Positions 42,935 to 51,622 of a stretch of DNA of 64,000 nucleotides are shown one piece after another. The notes under the pieces were generated by a model that saw only the letters and a list, made by a program, of their open reading frames with translations, did no database searches and was not told where the DNA came from. Positions within the stretch are counted from its first letter, which is position 1, and every line of letters starts with the position of its first letter. Made by a program: the position numbers and the translations under genes. The stretch covers positions 124,001 through 188,000 of the forward strand of contig CAKPSB010000001.1 of NCBI GenBank assembly GCA_934183155.1, in the 5' to 3' direction. The stretch is from an uncultured Bacilli bacterium (GTDB taxonomy: Bacteria > Bacillota_I > Bacilli_A > RF39 > UBA660).

Positions 42935-43945
42935 ATGATAAAAGTAGCAATTAATGGATTCGGAAGAATCGGAAGATTAGTATTTAGAATAATGGAAGAA
43001 GATAAAGATATAGAAGTAGTTGCCATAAATGATCTAACAGATCCTGAACAGCTAGCATACCTACTTAAATATGACACATCTCACAGAAGATACCTTCCAA
43101 ACGAAATAACATATGATGAGGATGGAATTATCGTAAAAGGAAGAAAAATAAAAATATACTCACAAATGGATCCAAACAATTTGCCATGGAAACAATTAGA
43201 TATTGATGCCGTATTTGAATGTACTGGCAAATTTACAGACAAAGAAAAAGCAATGGCCCATATAAATGCAGGCGCAAAAAAAGTAATAATTTCCGCCCCA
43301 GCAAAAGGCGAATTAAAAACAATTGTGTATGGAGTTAATGAAAATACTTTAACCGGTGATGAACAAATAATCAGTGCCGCTTCATGTACAACCAATTGTC
43401 TAGCCCCAGTTCTAAACGTATTAAATAATAGCTTTGGAATAGAAAAAGGGTATATGACTACTGTTCACGCCTATACCAATGACCAAACAGTTTTAGATGT
43501 TCCACATAAAAAAGGAATAAAATCCAGAAGAGGAAGAGCCTCTGCTGCTAATATAATACCAACATCAACTGGCGCAGCTAGTGCCATTGGAAAAGTCATC
43601 CCATCATTAAAAGGGAAATTAGACGGTAGTGCTATAAGAGTTCCTGTAACAACAGGTTCAGTTATAGACCTAACTTTGCAATTAAATACCAAAGTAACCA
43701 AAGAACAAATAAATGAAGCATTTAAACAAAATGCAAACGAAACATTAGGTTATACCACTGATCCAATAGTTTCAAGCGATATTATTGGAGATACCCATGG
43801 TGGTGTTGTTGATAGTCTACTTACCAGCGTCTTGGAAACAGAAAATGGTGATTTAGTAAAGGTAGTAGCTTGGTATGATAATGAAATGAGCTATTCTTCT
43901 CAAATGGTTAGAACAGCTAAATACTTATTTAAAGATAGAATGTAA
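42935..43945 (+). CDS. gap: Glyceraldehyde-3-phosphate dehydrogenase
   Basis: 336 aa, classical NAD-type GAPDH. INGFGRIGRLVFR (Rossmann), SAASCTTNCLAPVLNVL with catalytic Cys151, TVHAYTNDQ (catalytic His), RRGRASAANIIPTSTGAA and WYDNEMSYSSQMVRT. Converts G3P to 1,3-bisphosphoglycerate in glycolysis. ATG at 42935 is chosen by the AAGGAGAAG site and family start; the longer in-frame start at 42896 overlaps the kinase gene. pgk and tpiA are within 7 kb but not adjacent. A terminator follows. Confidence 0.97.
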   Translation: MIKVAINGFGRIGRLVFRIMEEDKDIEVVAINDLTDPEQLAYLLKYDTSHRRYLPNEITYDEDGIIVKGRKIKIYSQMDPNNLPWKQLDIDAVFECTGKFTDKEKAMAHINAGAKKVIISAPAKGELKTIVYGVNENTLTGDEQIISAASCTTNCLAPVLNVLNNSFGIEKGYMTTVHAYTNDQTVLDVPHKKGIKSRRGRASAANIIPTSTGAASAIGKVIPSLKGKLDGSAIRVPVTTGSVIDLTLQLNTKVTKEQINEAFKQNANETLGYTTDPIVSSDIIGDTHGGVVDSLLTSVLETENGDLVKVVAWYDNEMSYSSQMVRTAKYLFKDRM

Positions 43946-43973
43946 GCTTTGTCCATATAAACAAAGCTTTTTA
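43944..43973 (+). terminator. Terminator after gap
   Basis: AAGCTTTGT (43944-43952) pairs with ACAAAGCTT (43961-43969), followed by TTT. Confidence 0.82.
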
Positions 43974-44048
43974 AGTATATAAAAATTGACTTAGATATAA
44001 AAAAGTAGTAAAACAAATATAATTTAAAAAGTGTCAAAAGGAGTCAAA

Positions 44049-45017
44049 ATGAAAAAAGTCTGTATAATAGTTCCCGTATTTAATGAAGAAAAACATTTAA
44101 AAACATGTCTAAATTCATTAGTTAATCAAACATTAAAAGATATCGAAATAATTGCCATAGATGATAACTCAGCTGATGGTTCACTAAATATTTTAATGAA
44201 TTATTCTAAAAAATATAACCAAATTAAAGTTTACCGAAACCTAGAAAATAAAGGCCAAGGAGCAACAAGAAATATAGGTCTATCTCTAGCAAACGCCGAG
44301 TATATAGGCTTTCTAGACGCCGATGATTATGTCAACTATAAAATGTATGAAGAAATGTATAAAAAAGCCATAGAAAATAATTATCCATCCATAATTTCGA
44401 CCAACTTAAAATTCGTTAAAGATGATAATTATATAAAAACAAACTTTAACTATCCCCATCAATCAAATAGCTATTTATATTCACCAGCTCAAAGCCCATC
44501 AAACATATTAAATGAAAGTCCATCATGTTGTAATAAACTATTCAAATCAACTTTAATAAAAAAATATAAATTTCTAGAAAATACCTTATGGGAAGACTTT
44601 GCCTTTACATATGTCAATTTAATAAAATCCCCAAAAGTTTTAAATATAAATTCTCTAGATTATTTTTATAGAAGAGACATCACAAGCGGTGTTTCCAGTA
44701 CAAGTTATAAACCAACAAAACACATATATGATATTTTTACTGTTGCCGATGAAATAATTAAAGAAGCCATAAAAACTGATAAATATAAAACATTTGAAAA
44801 ACAAATAAAATTCTTAATATTTACCATCTGCCTTCAAAGAATAAAAGAAATAAATTCATGGCCAAATTCACAAACAGTGAAAGAAGATTTATATAAAAAA
44901 ATATATGAAAAATATGGTGAATTATTTAATATAGACGAAAATCTTCTTTCTGCCAGAGTAGATATAAATACTATTAAACAGTTCAAGCAAAAAATAAAAA
45001 CAAAATTTGTCAAATGA
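44049..45017 (+). CDS. Glycosyltransferase family 2
   Basis: 322 aa. GT-A fold: IIVPVFNEEKHLKTCLNSL, EIIAIDDNSADGS, NKGQGATRNIGLSLA and YIGFLDADDYV (metal-binding DxD). ESPSCCNKLFKSTLI and LWEDFAF (GT2 WEDxx) follow. It transfers a sugar to a cell-surface polymer or lipid; donor and acceptor unknown. No membrane helices, so a cytosolic enzyme acting at the membrane. ATG 44049 follows AAAGGAGTC; GTG 44031 rejected. Confidence 0.9.
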   Translation: MKKVCIIVPVFNEEKHLKTCLNSLVNQTLKDIEIIAIDDNSADGSLNILMNYSKKYNQIKVYRNLENKGQGATRNIGLSLANAEYIGFLDADDYVNYKMYEEMYKKAIENNYPSIISTNLKFVKDDNYIKTNFNYPHQSNSYLYSPAQSPSNILNESPSCCNKLFKSTLIKKYKFLENTLWEDFAFTYVNLIKSPKVLNINSLDYFYRRDITSGVSSTSYKPTKHIYDIFTVADEIIKEAIKTDKYKTFEKQIKFLIFTICLQRIKEINSWPNSQTVKEDLYKKIYEKYGELFNIDENLLSARVDINTIKQFKQKIKTKFVK

Positions 45018-45053
45018 ATTAAAAAGAGTATAATTAACAAATGAGGTGATATT

Positions 45054-45854
45054 ATGATATGCTCAAAATGTGGTACAGAAAATGATGAAGATGCTTATTT
45101 TTGTAAAATATGTGGCTTTCCTTTAGATGAAGAAGCAAAAATATATGATAATAGTCCAAAAGAAAAAACAAAACATAAAAAAATAAAAAAAATAAAAAAA
45201 ATAAAAAAAATAAAAACAAAATATAAAGATAAAAAACAAAAAGGGAAAATGAATTTATTTCAAAAAATTACAATGCTTTTCTTTATTTTATTAAGTATAT
45301 CTGCCTTAGCCCTAGCAGGTTATTTAAGCTACTATATATATGAAAGTCAAAATATAATTGTTCCCGAAGTAATGGGATATAGCTATGAAAAAGCAAGTAT
45401 AATATTAAAAGACAAAAACTTGCAATCAGAAAAAATAGAAAAAAAAGTATCAAATACCTCTGAAGTGGGAATAGTTATTTTCCAAAATAAAAAAGCCGGT
45501 AAAAAAGCTAGTAAAAATGCCATTATAAAACTAACCGTAGGGGTATTAGATGACAGCGTGATTATGCCAAAAGTAACTAATTTAAAATTAACCGAAGCCA
45601 TAAATATCTTAAATAAAAATAAAATAAAATATAAAGTAGTTTATTCAGCATCTGATGAAGAAAATGATATAGTTATAAATCAAAATACTAAAGCTGGTAG
45701 TAAAATAAAAGCTACCGATATAGTAATAATAACCGTATCAAAAAATGAAGAGGAAAAAAATCAAAACAATAAAACTGAGGAAAATCAAGATACAAATATC
45801 AAAACTGATAAAAATAACAATACAGATAAACAAACAGACAACGTATCAAATTAG
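45054..45854 (+). CDS. Zinc-ribbon membrane protein with two PASTA domains
   Basis: 266 aa. N-terminal zinc ribbon (CSKCGTENDEDAYFCKICG, four Cys), then a Lys-rich linker with repeated KKIKK units, one membrane helix (about 71-97), and outside two PASTA domains: VPEVMGYSYEKASIILKDKN and MPKVTNLKLTEAINILNKNK, each followed by its SEVGIVIFQNKKAG/NDIVINQNTKAG segment. A Asn/Asp/Lys/Glu-rich tail ends it. PASTA domains bind peptidoglycan or muropeptides and usually occur in PrkC-type kinases and PBPs; here there is no kinase domain. Perhaps a cell-wall sensor that reports through the zinc ribbon. AGGTGATATT precedes the ATG. Confidence 0.82.
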   Translation: MICSKCGTENDEDAYFCKICGFPLDEEAKIYDNSPKEKTKHKKIKKIKKIKKIKTKYKDKKQKGKMNLFQKITMLFFILLSISALALAGYLSYYIYESQNIIVPEVMGYSYEKASIILKDKNLQSEKIEKKVSNTSEVGIVIFQNKKAGKKASKNAIIKLTVGVLDDSVIMPKVTNLKLTEAINILNKNKIKYKVVYSASDEENDIVINQNTKAGSKIKATDIVIITVSKNEEEKNQNNKTEENQDTNIKTDKNNNTDKQTDNVSN

Positions 45855-45866
45855 ATACGTTTTAAT
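45840..45866 (+). terminator. Terminator after PASTA protein gene
   Basis: ACGTATC (45841-45847) pairs with GATACGT (45854-45860), followed by TTTAAT; overlaps the stop codon. Confidence 0.75.
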
Positions 45867-45922
45867 ATTATAAGCCTTGTTATTATCATCAAAATGTTAT
45901 AAAATAAATTTAGGTGATAAGA

Positions 45923-46291
45923 ATGAATAAAGGGTTTACATTAGTAGAATTGCTAGCCATTTTAACAATTCTAGGTATTATAACATTAGTCTCAGTACCA
46001 TCAATAGTTGTAACAAATAAAAAATCACAAGAAAACAATTATATGCAATATAAAAAAACAGTTGAAAATGCTGCCGAAGTATACGTCGAAACTCATCCTG
46101 AAGAATTTCAGGAAGTAAAAACAATAGCTGGAACCGCTGTCAATATAAAAACAGAAGATTTAATTATCGCTGGATTTATCCATGGATCACTTCAAAATCC
46201 AAAAACCAAAACTAAAATAAGTGAAGAAGCTAGTTCAGTTAATGTAAAAAATGAATCCGGCACACTAAAATACACCTATGTAGAAGCCTAA
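45923..46291 (+). CDS. Prepilin-type protein
   Basis: 122 aa. MNKG/FTLVELLAILTILG is a prepilin signal with four-residue leader and Glu at +5. The C-terminal part is small and lacks cysteine. It shows the NAAEVYVETHPEEF and TEDLIIAGFIHG segments also found in the larger pilin heads of this window (compare NAADQYINANSTK and IKKIAEAGYLVS), so all are related. ATG 45923 follows GGTGATAAG. pgk is 16 bases downstream and has its own AAGGAGG, so the two may be co-transcribed. Confidence 0.82.
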   Translation: MNKGFTLVELLAILTILGIITLVSVPSIVVTNKKSQENNYMQYKKTVENAAEVYVETHPEEFQEVKTIAGTAVNIKTEDLIIAGFIHGSLQNPKTKTKISEEASSVNVKNESGTLKYTYVEA

Positions 46292-46307
46292 ATAAGGAGG
46301 AAAACAC

Positions 46308-47492
46308 ATGAAAAAAACAATAAAAGATTACGATTTATATGGAAAAAAAGTAATTATTAGATGTGATTTTAATGTTCCAATAGAAAATGGCGTTGTAAAA
46401 GACTCAAGCCGCATTAAAGCAAGTTTAAAAACTATTAGATATGCCAGAAAGATGGGTGCAAAAGTTATACTGCTTTCACATTTAGGAAGAATAAAGACAA
46501 AGCAAGACAAAGAAAAATATACACTAAAGCCAGTTTCCAAAGAATTGTCAAAATTACTTAGAAAAAAAGTAACATTTATTCCAAATACACGTGGCCAAGA
46601 AGTAGAAAATGCTATAAACAAAATGAAAAATAAAGATGTAGTTCTACTTGAAAATACCAGATTTGAAGATCTAACAGATAATAAAGAAAGCAGCTGCGAT
46701 GAAAAACTAAGTAAGTACTGGGCTTCCCTTGGCGATATATTTGTAAATGATGCTTTTGGAACCATTCATAGAACTCATGCATCAAACTATGGAATAGCTA
46801 AAAACCTGCCAAGTGCCTTAGGATTCTTAATACAAAACGAAATAAAAAATTTAAATAAATTAATAGAAAATCCTAAAAAGCCATATGTAATCGTTTTAGG
46901 AGGAGCAAAAGTAAGCGACAAAATAGGTATAATTAGTAACTTAATAAATAAAACTGATTATATATTAATCGCAGGTGGAATGGCATTTACATTTTTAAAA
47001 GCCGCAGGCTTTAACATCGGCTCTTCAATATTAGAAAAAGATAAAATAAACTACTGCCAAGAATTACTAAATAAATATGAAAATAAAATTATTTTACCAA
47101 TTGACCTTATAGCAAGCAATGAAATTAGTAGTAGTGCTCAAACCCACGAAAGGTTTATAAACGAAATAGAAGAAGATGAAATGGGATTAGATATCGGTAA
47201 AAAAACATTAGAAGTATTTAAGCAATATTTAGAAGACGCTAAAACCATATTCTTAAATGGACCAGCCGGTTGTTTTGAATTAAAGCCATTTGAAAAGGGC
47301 ACCAAAGAGCTACTTGAAATCATTACAAACACAAAAGCTTACACTGTAGTAGGTGGTGGTGATTCCGTAAGTAGTGTCAATAAATTCAAACTAAAAGATA
47401 AAATATCTCATATTTCAACAGGTGGAGGAGCATCACTTAAATTTTTAGCGGGAGAAAAGCTAGAAGCTTTAGATATAATCGATGAAAAATAA
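46308..47492 (+). CDS. pgk: Phosphoglycerate kinase
   Basis: 394 aa. IIRCDFNVPIENG, RIKASLKTIRYA, LLSHLGR, LLENTRFED, FVNDAFGTIHRTHAS, VLGGAKVSDKIGII, NGPAGCFE (usual GPMGVFE) and VVGGGDSVSSV are all in order. Makes ATP from 1,3-bisphosphoglycerate. AAGGAGG precedes the ATG. The last 11 bases overlap the next gene. Changes in the GPxG loop are mild. Confidence 0.96.
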   Translation: MKKTIKDYDLYGKKVIIRCDFNVPIENGVVKDSSRIKASLKTIRYARKMGAKVILLSHLGRIKTKQDKEKYTLKPVSKELSKLLRKKVTFIPNTRGQEVENAINKMKNKDVVLLENTRFEDLTDNKESSCDEKLSKYWASLGDIFVNDAFGTIHRTHASNYGIAKNLPSALGFLIQNEIKNLNKLIENPKKPYVIVLGGAKVSDKIGIISNLINKTDYILIAGGMAFTFLKAAGFNIGSSILEKDKINYCQELLNKYENKIILPIDLIASNEISSSAQTHERFINEIEEDEMGLDIGKKTLEVFKQYLEDAKTIFLNGPAGCFELKPFEKGTKELLEIITNTKAYTVVGGGDSVSSVNKFKLKDKISHISTGGGASLKFLAGEKLEALDIIDEK

Positions 47493-48480
47493 TAAAAGAA
47501 ACTTTATCTTAATACTTGCTCTAACCATTATTGTTCTATACTTTGCTTTAAAAGATAATTTTGCCGAAAAAATAAAATATCTTATTTCATTTGATATAAA
47601 ATGGTTAATTGTCGCATTTATATTAATATTATCGTACTGGTTTTTAAAAGGCTTAGTTTTATATTATTGTACTAAAAAAGTATATAAAGATTATAAAGAA
47701 AAACAGGGAATTTTACTCATGATAACAACCCAATTTTTTCATGCTATAACTCCATTTTCAGCAGGTGGGCAACCTTGGCAAATTTATAAATTAAAAAAAG
47801 ATGGCCTTTCATTAGGACAGTCCTCAAACGTTATAATTCAAGATTTTATAGCTTATCAAATAGCCCTTGTTTTATTAGGCGCCATCGCAATCATTTCCAA
47901 TTATACATTTCATCTTTTTCCCGCCAATAACATATTAAAAAAATTAGTAATTTTAGGCTTTACAATTAACACTTTAGTAGTTGCTTTTCTGTTTTTAGTT
48001 GCCTTCAGTCAAAAGTGGAATAAAAAGCTAATAGATGGAACAATTAATATACTATACAAATTTAAAATAGTAAAAAATAAGGAAGAAAAATTAAGACAGT
48101 CAGAGCAATTTATTCATAATTTTCATGAGAGTGCTATAGTCTTATTTAAAGATAAAAGAAATGTTTTAAGAATTGTTTTTCTAAACTTTATTGCCCTAAT
48201 TGGTCAGTACTTAATACCATTTGCTTTATTGATGGGGCTTGGTATATATTTAAATCCATTAAAAGTAATTGTTACATCTGCCTATGTCATGTTGATCGGA
48301 TCGATGATGCCTATCCCAGGTGGAACAGGAGGCTTAGAGTATAGCTTTCTAGCTTTCTACCAAAATTTCATAACTGAACCGATGCTTTCAAGTATCATGA
48401 TAGCATGGCGAATAATTACATATTATTTTGGTATTCTAATAGGCGGCATCACATTATCATTCAATAAGGAGGCTAAATAA
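47482..48480 (+). CDS. Flippase-like/LPG synthetase-type membrane protein
   Basis: 332 aa, about eight helices. HAITPFSAGGQPWQIYKLKKDG and IPGGTGGLEYSFLAFY match the lysylphosphatidylglycerol synthase TM region/UPF0104 (DUF-type flippase) family. Such proteins occur alone as lipid flippases or with a synthase domain; here only the membrane part exists. It overlaps pgk by 11 bases, and the next glycosyltransferase gene starts in its stop (TAATG), so it is likely functionally tied to glycolipid synthesis. Substrate unknown. Confidence 0.85.
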   Translation: MKNNKRNFILILALTIIVLYFALKDNFAEKIKYLISFDIKWLIVAFILILSYWFLKGLVLYYCTKKVYKDYKEKQGILLMITTQFFHAITPFSAGGQPWQIYKLKKDGLSLGQSSNVIIQDFIAYQIALVLLGAIAIISNYTFHLFPANNILKKLVILGFTINTLVVAFLFLVAFSQKWNKKLIDGTINILYKFKIVKNKEEKLRQSEQFIHNFHESAIVLFKDKRNVLRIVFLNFIALIGQYLIPFALLMGLGIYLNPLKVIVTSAYVMLIGSMMPIPGGTGGLEYSFLAFYQNFITEPMLSSIMIAWRIITYYFGILIGGITLSFNKEAK

Positions 48481-49712
48481 TGCGTATTGGAATTTTTACT
48501 GAAACATATACCCCATATATAAGTGGGCTTGTAACAAGTGAAGTTATGCTAAAAAAAGCCTTAGAAAAAAAAGGCCATGAAGTATATGTTGTAACTGCTA
48601 ATTTAGAAAATTTTCATTATGAATACAATGAAGAAGAAAGAATATTAAAAATACCAGGCATCCCAACAGGAATATATGATTCAAGACTCACCAGTATTTA
48701 TCCAATAAAAGCTATCAATATTATAAGAAGCTGGAATTTAGATGTCATTCACTCACAAACAGAATTTGCCATCGGTACATTTGCTAGATTATTCGCTAAA
48801 CAATATAACATCCCAATTGTTCATACTTATCATACAATGTATGAAGATTATGTATATTATATAACAAAAGGACATTTCGACAAATCAAGTAAAAAATTAC
48901 TCGAATATCTCACCAAATTTTATTGTGATAAAACAATAACTGAATTAATAGTACCAACAAAAAAAGCTTATGATTTATTTAAAAAGAAATATAATGTTGA
49001 AAGAAACATACATATAATACCAACAGGTATAGAAGTAGACAGATTTTATAAAGAAAATATTGAACAAAATAAAATAACTAAATTAAAAAAACAATATAAC
49101 ATTAAAAGCAAAGATTTCTTAGCTATCTTTGTTGGAAGAATAGCTGAAGAAAAAAACATTCCATTTTTAATTAATATAACAGAAAAAATAATTAAGAAAA
49201 AATCAAATTTTAAATTATTAATAGTTGGCGATGGACCAGATAAAGAAAAATACGAAATTTTATCAAAAGAAAAGGGCTGTGAAAATAACATAATCTTCAC
49301 TGGCAAAGTTCCATGGGAAGATGTCCCAAATTATTATGATCTAGCCGATATATTTATATCAGCGTCTAAAAGTGAAACCCAAGGATTAACTATAATAGAA
49401 GCCATGGCCTCATCACTCCCAGCTTTATGCATAAATGATGAAAGTTTTTCAGGAACAGTAGTTGACGATTTAAATGGATATTTATTCGAAGATGAAAACG
49501 AAAGTATAGCTCAAATTTTAAAAATAATGAATGACAAAAAACTTCTTTCGTCTTTAAAAATAGGTGCCAGAAACAGTGCTGAGATGCATTCATCAAAATA
49601 TTTTGCCGAAAAAGTTTTAGATGTCTACGCTTTAGCAATTGCCCACCGCACACCAGGCTATAAAGAAAAAATAGATAATTTCTTAAATAAGGTGTTACCA
49701 TGGAAAAAATGA
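48480..49712 (+). CDS. Glycosyltransferase family 4, diacylglycerol glucosyltransferase-like
   Basis: 410 aa GT-B enzyme. RIGIFTETYTPYISGLVTSEVM, GIPTGIYDSRLTSIYP, VHTYHTMYEDYVYYITKGHF, LIVPTKKAYDLF and IIPTGIEVDRFY match the 1,2-diacylglycerol 3-glucosyltransferase group (alMGS/Ugp-like). The catalytic EAMASSLPALC region is near the end (SETQGLTIIEAM). It probably makes monoglucosyl-diacylglycerol for the membrane. Translationally coupled to the flippase-like gene; AAGGAGG site in its end. Confidence 0.88.
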   Translation: MRIGIFTETYTPYISGLVTSEVMLKKALEKKGHEVYVVTANLENFHYEYNEEERILKIPGIPTGIYDSRLTSIYPIKAINIIRSWNLDVIHSQTEFAIGTFARLFAKQYNIPIVHTYHTMYEDYVYYITKGHFDKSSKKLLEYLTKFYCDKTITELIVPTKKAYDLFKKKYNVERNIHIIPTGIEVDRFYKENIEQNKITKLKKQYNIKSKDFLAIFVGRIAEEKNIPFLINITEKIIKKKSNFKLLIVGDGPDKEKYEILSKEKGCENNIIFTGKVPWEDVPNYYDLADIFISASKSETQGLTIIEAMASSLPALCINDESFSGTVVDDLNGYLFEDENESIAQILKIMNDKKLLSSLKIGARNSAEMHSSKYFAEKVLDVYALAIAHRTPGYKEKIDNFLNKVLPWKK

Positions 49713-50335
49713 TTTTTGTCAATTTAAAAATGTTTATTAATAGCAAAACTGAAATTATAAATTATATAAGCAATTTAAAAAACAGGAATATTATTTTTCT
49801 TCCAGAGGCAATTTATATAGAGACATTTATAAAAGAAGGCTTAGTTTGTGGAAGTCAAAGCATATCATCACATGAAGAAGGACCATACACAAATGAAATT
49901 TCCCCAAAAGCTGTAAAAGACATAGGATGTACATATTGCTTAATTGCTCATCGCGATTTAAGAAAAAATGAAACTAATATAAAAGAAAAATTAAAATTAG
50001 CTTTAAAGTATAACCTAATTCCTATTTTTTGCGTAGGTGATAGAAAATTAGATAAACAACTAAAAAATTTAAACGGATTAAAAGGAAATATTATAATTGC
50101 CTATGAACCAGATTGGGCCATAGGAAGAGGATTAACCCCATCAAATGAAAAAATATCAAAAGTTATAAATCATATTAAGAAAAACTATCCCCATAAAGTA
50201 ATATATGGTGGTAGTGTCAATGAAAAAAATATTGAAAAATTAAATCAAATAAAATCGTTAGATGGTTTTCTTATAGCATCAAGCGCTATAAATTATAAAA
50301 ATTTAATAAAAATTCAAGAAGTTATACAAAAATAA
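49700..50335 (+). CDS. tpiA: Triosephosphate isomerase, divergent short form
   Basis: 211 aa against about 250 for most. Catalytic residues are all present: Lys10 (VNLKMF), His84 (LIAHRDLR, usual GHSERR) and Glu136 (AYEPDWAIGRG). YGGSV and the phosphate-binding end FLIASSAI are kept. Loops are shortened and the flanking motifs are diverged (GSQSISSHEEGPYTNEISP replaces GAQNVS...GAYTGEIS). It is the only tpi candidate in the window and lies with gap and pgk. It overlaps the preceding glycosyltransferase by 13 bases; AAGGTGTT precedes the ATG. Confidence 0.9.
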   Translation: MEKMIFVNLKMFINSKTEIINYISNLKNRNIIFLPEAIYIETFIKEGLVCGSQSISSHEEGPYTNEISPKAVKDIGCTYCLIAHRDLRKNETNIKEKLKLALKYNLIPIFCVGDRKLDKQLKNLNGLKGNIIIAYEPDWAIGRGLTPSNEKISKVINHIKKNYPHKVIYGGSVNEKNIEKLNQIKSLDGFLIASSAINYKNLIKIQEVIQK

Positions 50336-50346
50336 CTTCTTTTTTA
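50316..50346 (+). terminator. Terminator after tpiA
   Basis: AAGAAGTTAT (50316-50325) pairs with ATAACTTCTT (50332-50341) and a T-run; overlaps the stop. Confidence 0.87.
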
Positions 50347-50356
50347 ATAAAAAAGC

Positions 50357-50365
50357 TTCGACAAA
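50357..50365 (-). promoter_or_regulatory. Spo0A box upstream of spo0A
   Basis: TTCGACAAA on the plus strand is the exact reverse complement of the 0A box TTTGTCGAA. It lies about 80 bases before the spo0A start and 41 bases before a TATAAT (50407-50412), a suitable place for autoregulation. Confidence 0.7.
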
Positions 50366-50406
50366 GTTAGCTAATTTTTACTCTAGAAAAGAATGTAAAT
50401 CTTTTG

Positions 50407-50412
50407 TATAAT
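50407..50412 (+). promoter_or_regulatory. -10 element of spo0A promoter
   Basis: TATAAT with a TG two bases upstream of the T (TTTTGTATAAT). The -35 (TAGAAA at 50384-50389) is poor, as expected for an activator-dependent promoter. Confidence 0.6.
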
Positions 50413-50436
50413 TTGAATATAGTAAGGAGAGATACA

Positions 50437-51201
50437 ATGAAAAAAATAAATATACTAATGATTGATGATAATAAAAATTTAATAGAAATGGTAAAAGAAT
50501 ATTTTAAAAATAACGACAATGTAAATATAACATTTGCCGCTTATGATGGTCAGCAAGGAATAGAAGAAATAGAAAAACACCAAGAAAATATTGATTTAAT
50601 ATTATTAGATTTAATTATGCCAAATAAAGATGGCATATACGTATTAAAAGAAATGAAAAAAAGAGGCATAAACAAAAAAGTAATAGTAGCCACAAGTTAT
50701 AATGCCGCTGAAGTAATTAGAGAAGTATCTGAATATGGAGTAAGTTATTATATATTAAAACCATTTGATCTAAGTGATTTAGAAAAAAGAATTTATGATA
50801 TAACTCAGAAAGAAAACAATAAACAAAATATTGATTTTTATACTAGTAATATTCAAGTTTCCATAACAAAAATGCTTCATGAATTGGGCATACCATCACA
50901 CATAAAAGGATATCAATATATAAGAGAAGCCGTAAATATTATATTTGAAAATCCAAGCATAATCGGTGGAATAACAAAAGAATTATATCCACTACTAGCC
51001 CAAAAATTTGACACCACGGTCTCAAGAGTTGAAAGAGCCATCCGCCATGCCATCGAAGTAAGCTGGAATAGAGGTAATTTGGATTTTATGGAAGAATTAT
51101 TTGGCTATAGTGTAGATATAGACAAAGCAAAACCAACCAATTCTGAATTTATGGTAACAATAGCCGATAAATTAAGACTAGATTTTCATCAAGTAAATTA
51201 A
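50437..51201 (+). CDS. spo0A: Sporulation master regulator Spo0A
   Basis: 254 aa response regulator. Receiver domain with ILMIDDNKN (acidic pocket), phospho-acceptor Asp58 (LILLDLIMP) and YYILKPFD. The C-terminal Spo0A DNA-binding domain shows ITKMLHELGIPSHIKGYQYI, ELYPLLAQKFDTTVSRVERAIRHAIEVSW and RGNLDFMEELFGY, hallmarks of Spo0A. Controls entry into sporulation after phosphorylation. ATG at 50437 follows AAGGAGAG. Two prepilin-type genes follow within 50 bases and may be part of its transcript or of its regulon. Confidence 0.97.
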   Translation: MKKINILMIDDNKNLIEMVKEYFKNNDNVNITFAAYDGQQGIEEIEKHQENIDLILLDLIMPNKDGIYVLKEMKKRGINKKVIVATSYNAAEVIREVSEYGVSYYILKPFDLSDLEKRIYDITQKENNKQNIDFYTSNIQVSITKMLHELGIPSHIKGYQYIREAVNIIFENPSIIGGITKELYPLLAQKFDTTVSRVERAIRHAIEVSWNRGNLDFMEELFGYSVDIDKAKPTNSEFMVTIADKLRLDFHQVN

Positions 51202-51244
51202 TAAAAACGTTTAAACTATGGTATAATCATACTAGGTGATGAAC

Positions 51245-51622
51245 ATGAAAAATAAAGGATTTACTTTAATAGAACTCTTAGGAACAATCGTAATTCTGGC
51301 TATAATTGCACTAGTGGCTTTTCCGGCTATATTAGGACTTTTAAATAATTCTCAAAATGAATCGGACAGTGCTACTCAAAATTTAGTAATATCAGCAGCT
51401 AGAGAATATGTTAATGATAATATAAATAGCTTTCCAAAAACATTAAAAAACAAACCTCAAAAAACTTATTGTATAAAAAATCAAACCCTAATTGATGAAG
51501 GCTATATTAGTACCAATTTAATAAATGACAAAAAAAACACTGATATGAAAGATGATTATATCAAAGTAATTAGTGACACTGAAAAATATACTTTTGAATA
51601 TAAAGCAGATAGGTGTTCATAA
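51245..51622 (+). CDS. Prepilin-type protein
   Basis: 125 aa. Prepilin signal MKNKG/FTLIELLGTIVILA, Glu at +5. The small soluble part has NLVISAAREYVNDNINSFP, KTYCIKNQTLIDEGYISTN and a C-terminal YKADRCS, so two cysteines could form a disulfide loop. ATG at 51245 follows AGGTGATGAAC. The stop overlaps the start of the next pilin by one base (TAATG), so the two are coupled. Confidence 0.85.
   Translation: MKNKGFTLIELLGTIVILAIIALVAFPAILGLLNNSQNESDSATQNLVISAAREYVNDNINSFPKTLKNKPQKTYCIKNQTLIDEGYISTNLINDKKNTDMKDDYIKVISDTEKYTFEYKADRCS

Noticed and set aside
45170..45240. Low-complexity AAATAAAAAA repeats in the PASTA gene
   Set aside because: They encode the basic KKIKK linker next to the membrane helix; ordinary for this AT-rich genome, not a regulatory repeat.
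48876..48884. Second exact 0A box (TTCGACAAA)
   Set aside because: It lies within the coding sequence of the glycosyltransferase and encodes conserved residues (HFDKS); coincidental match likely.
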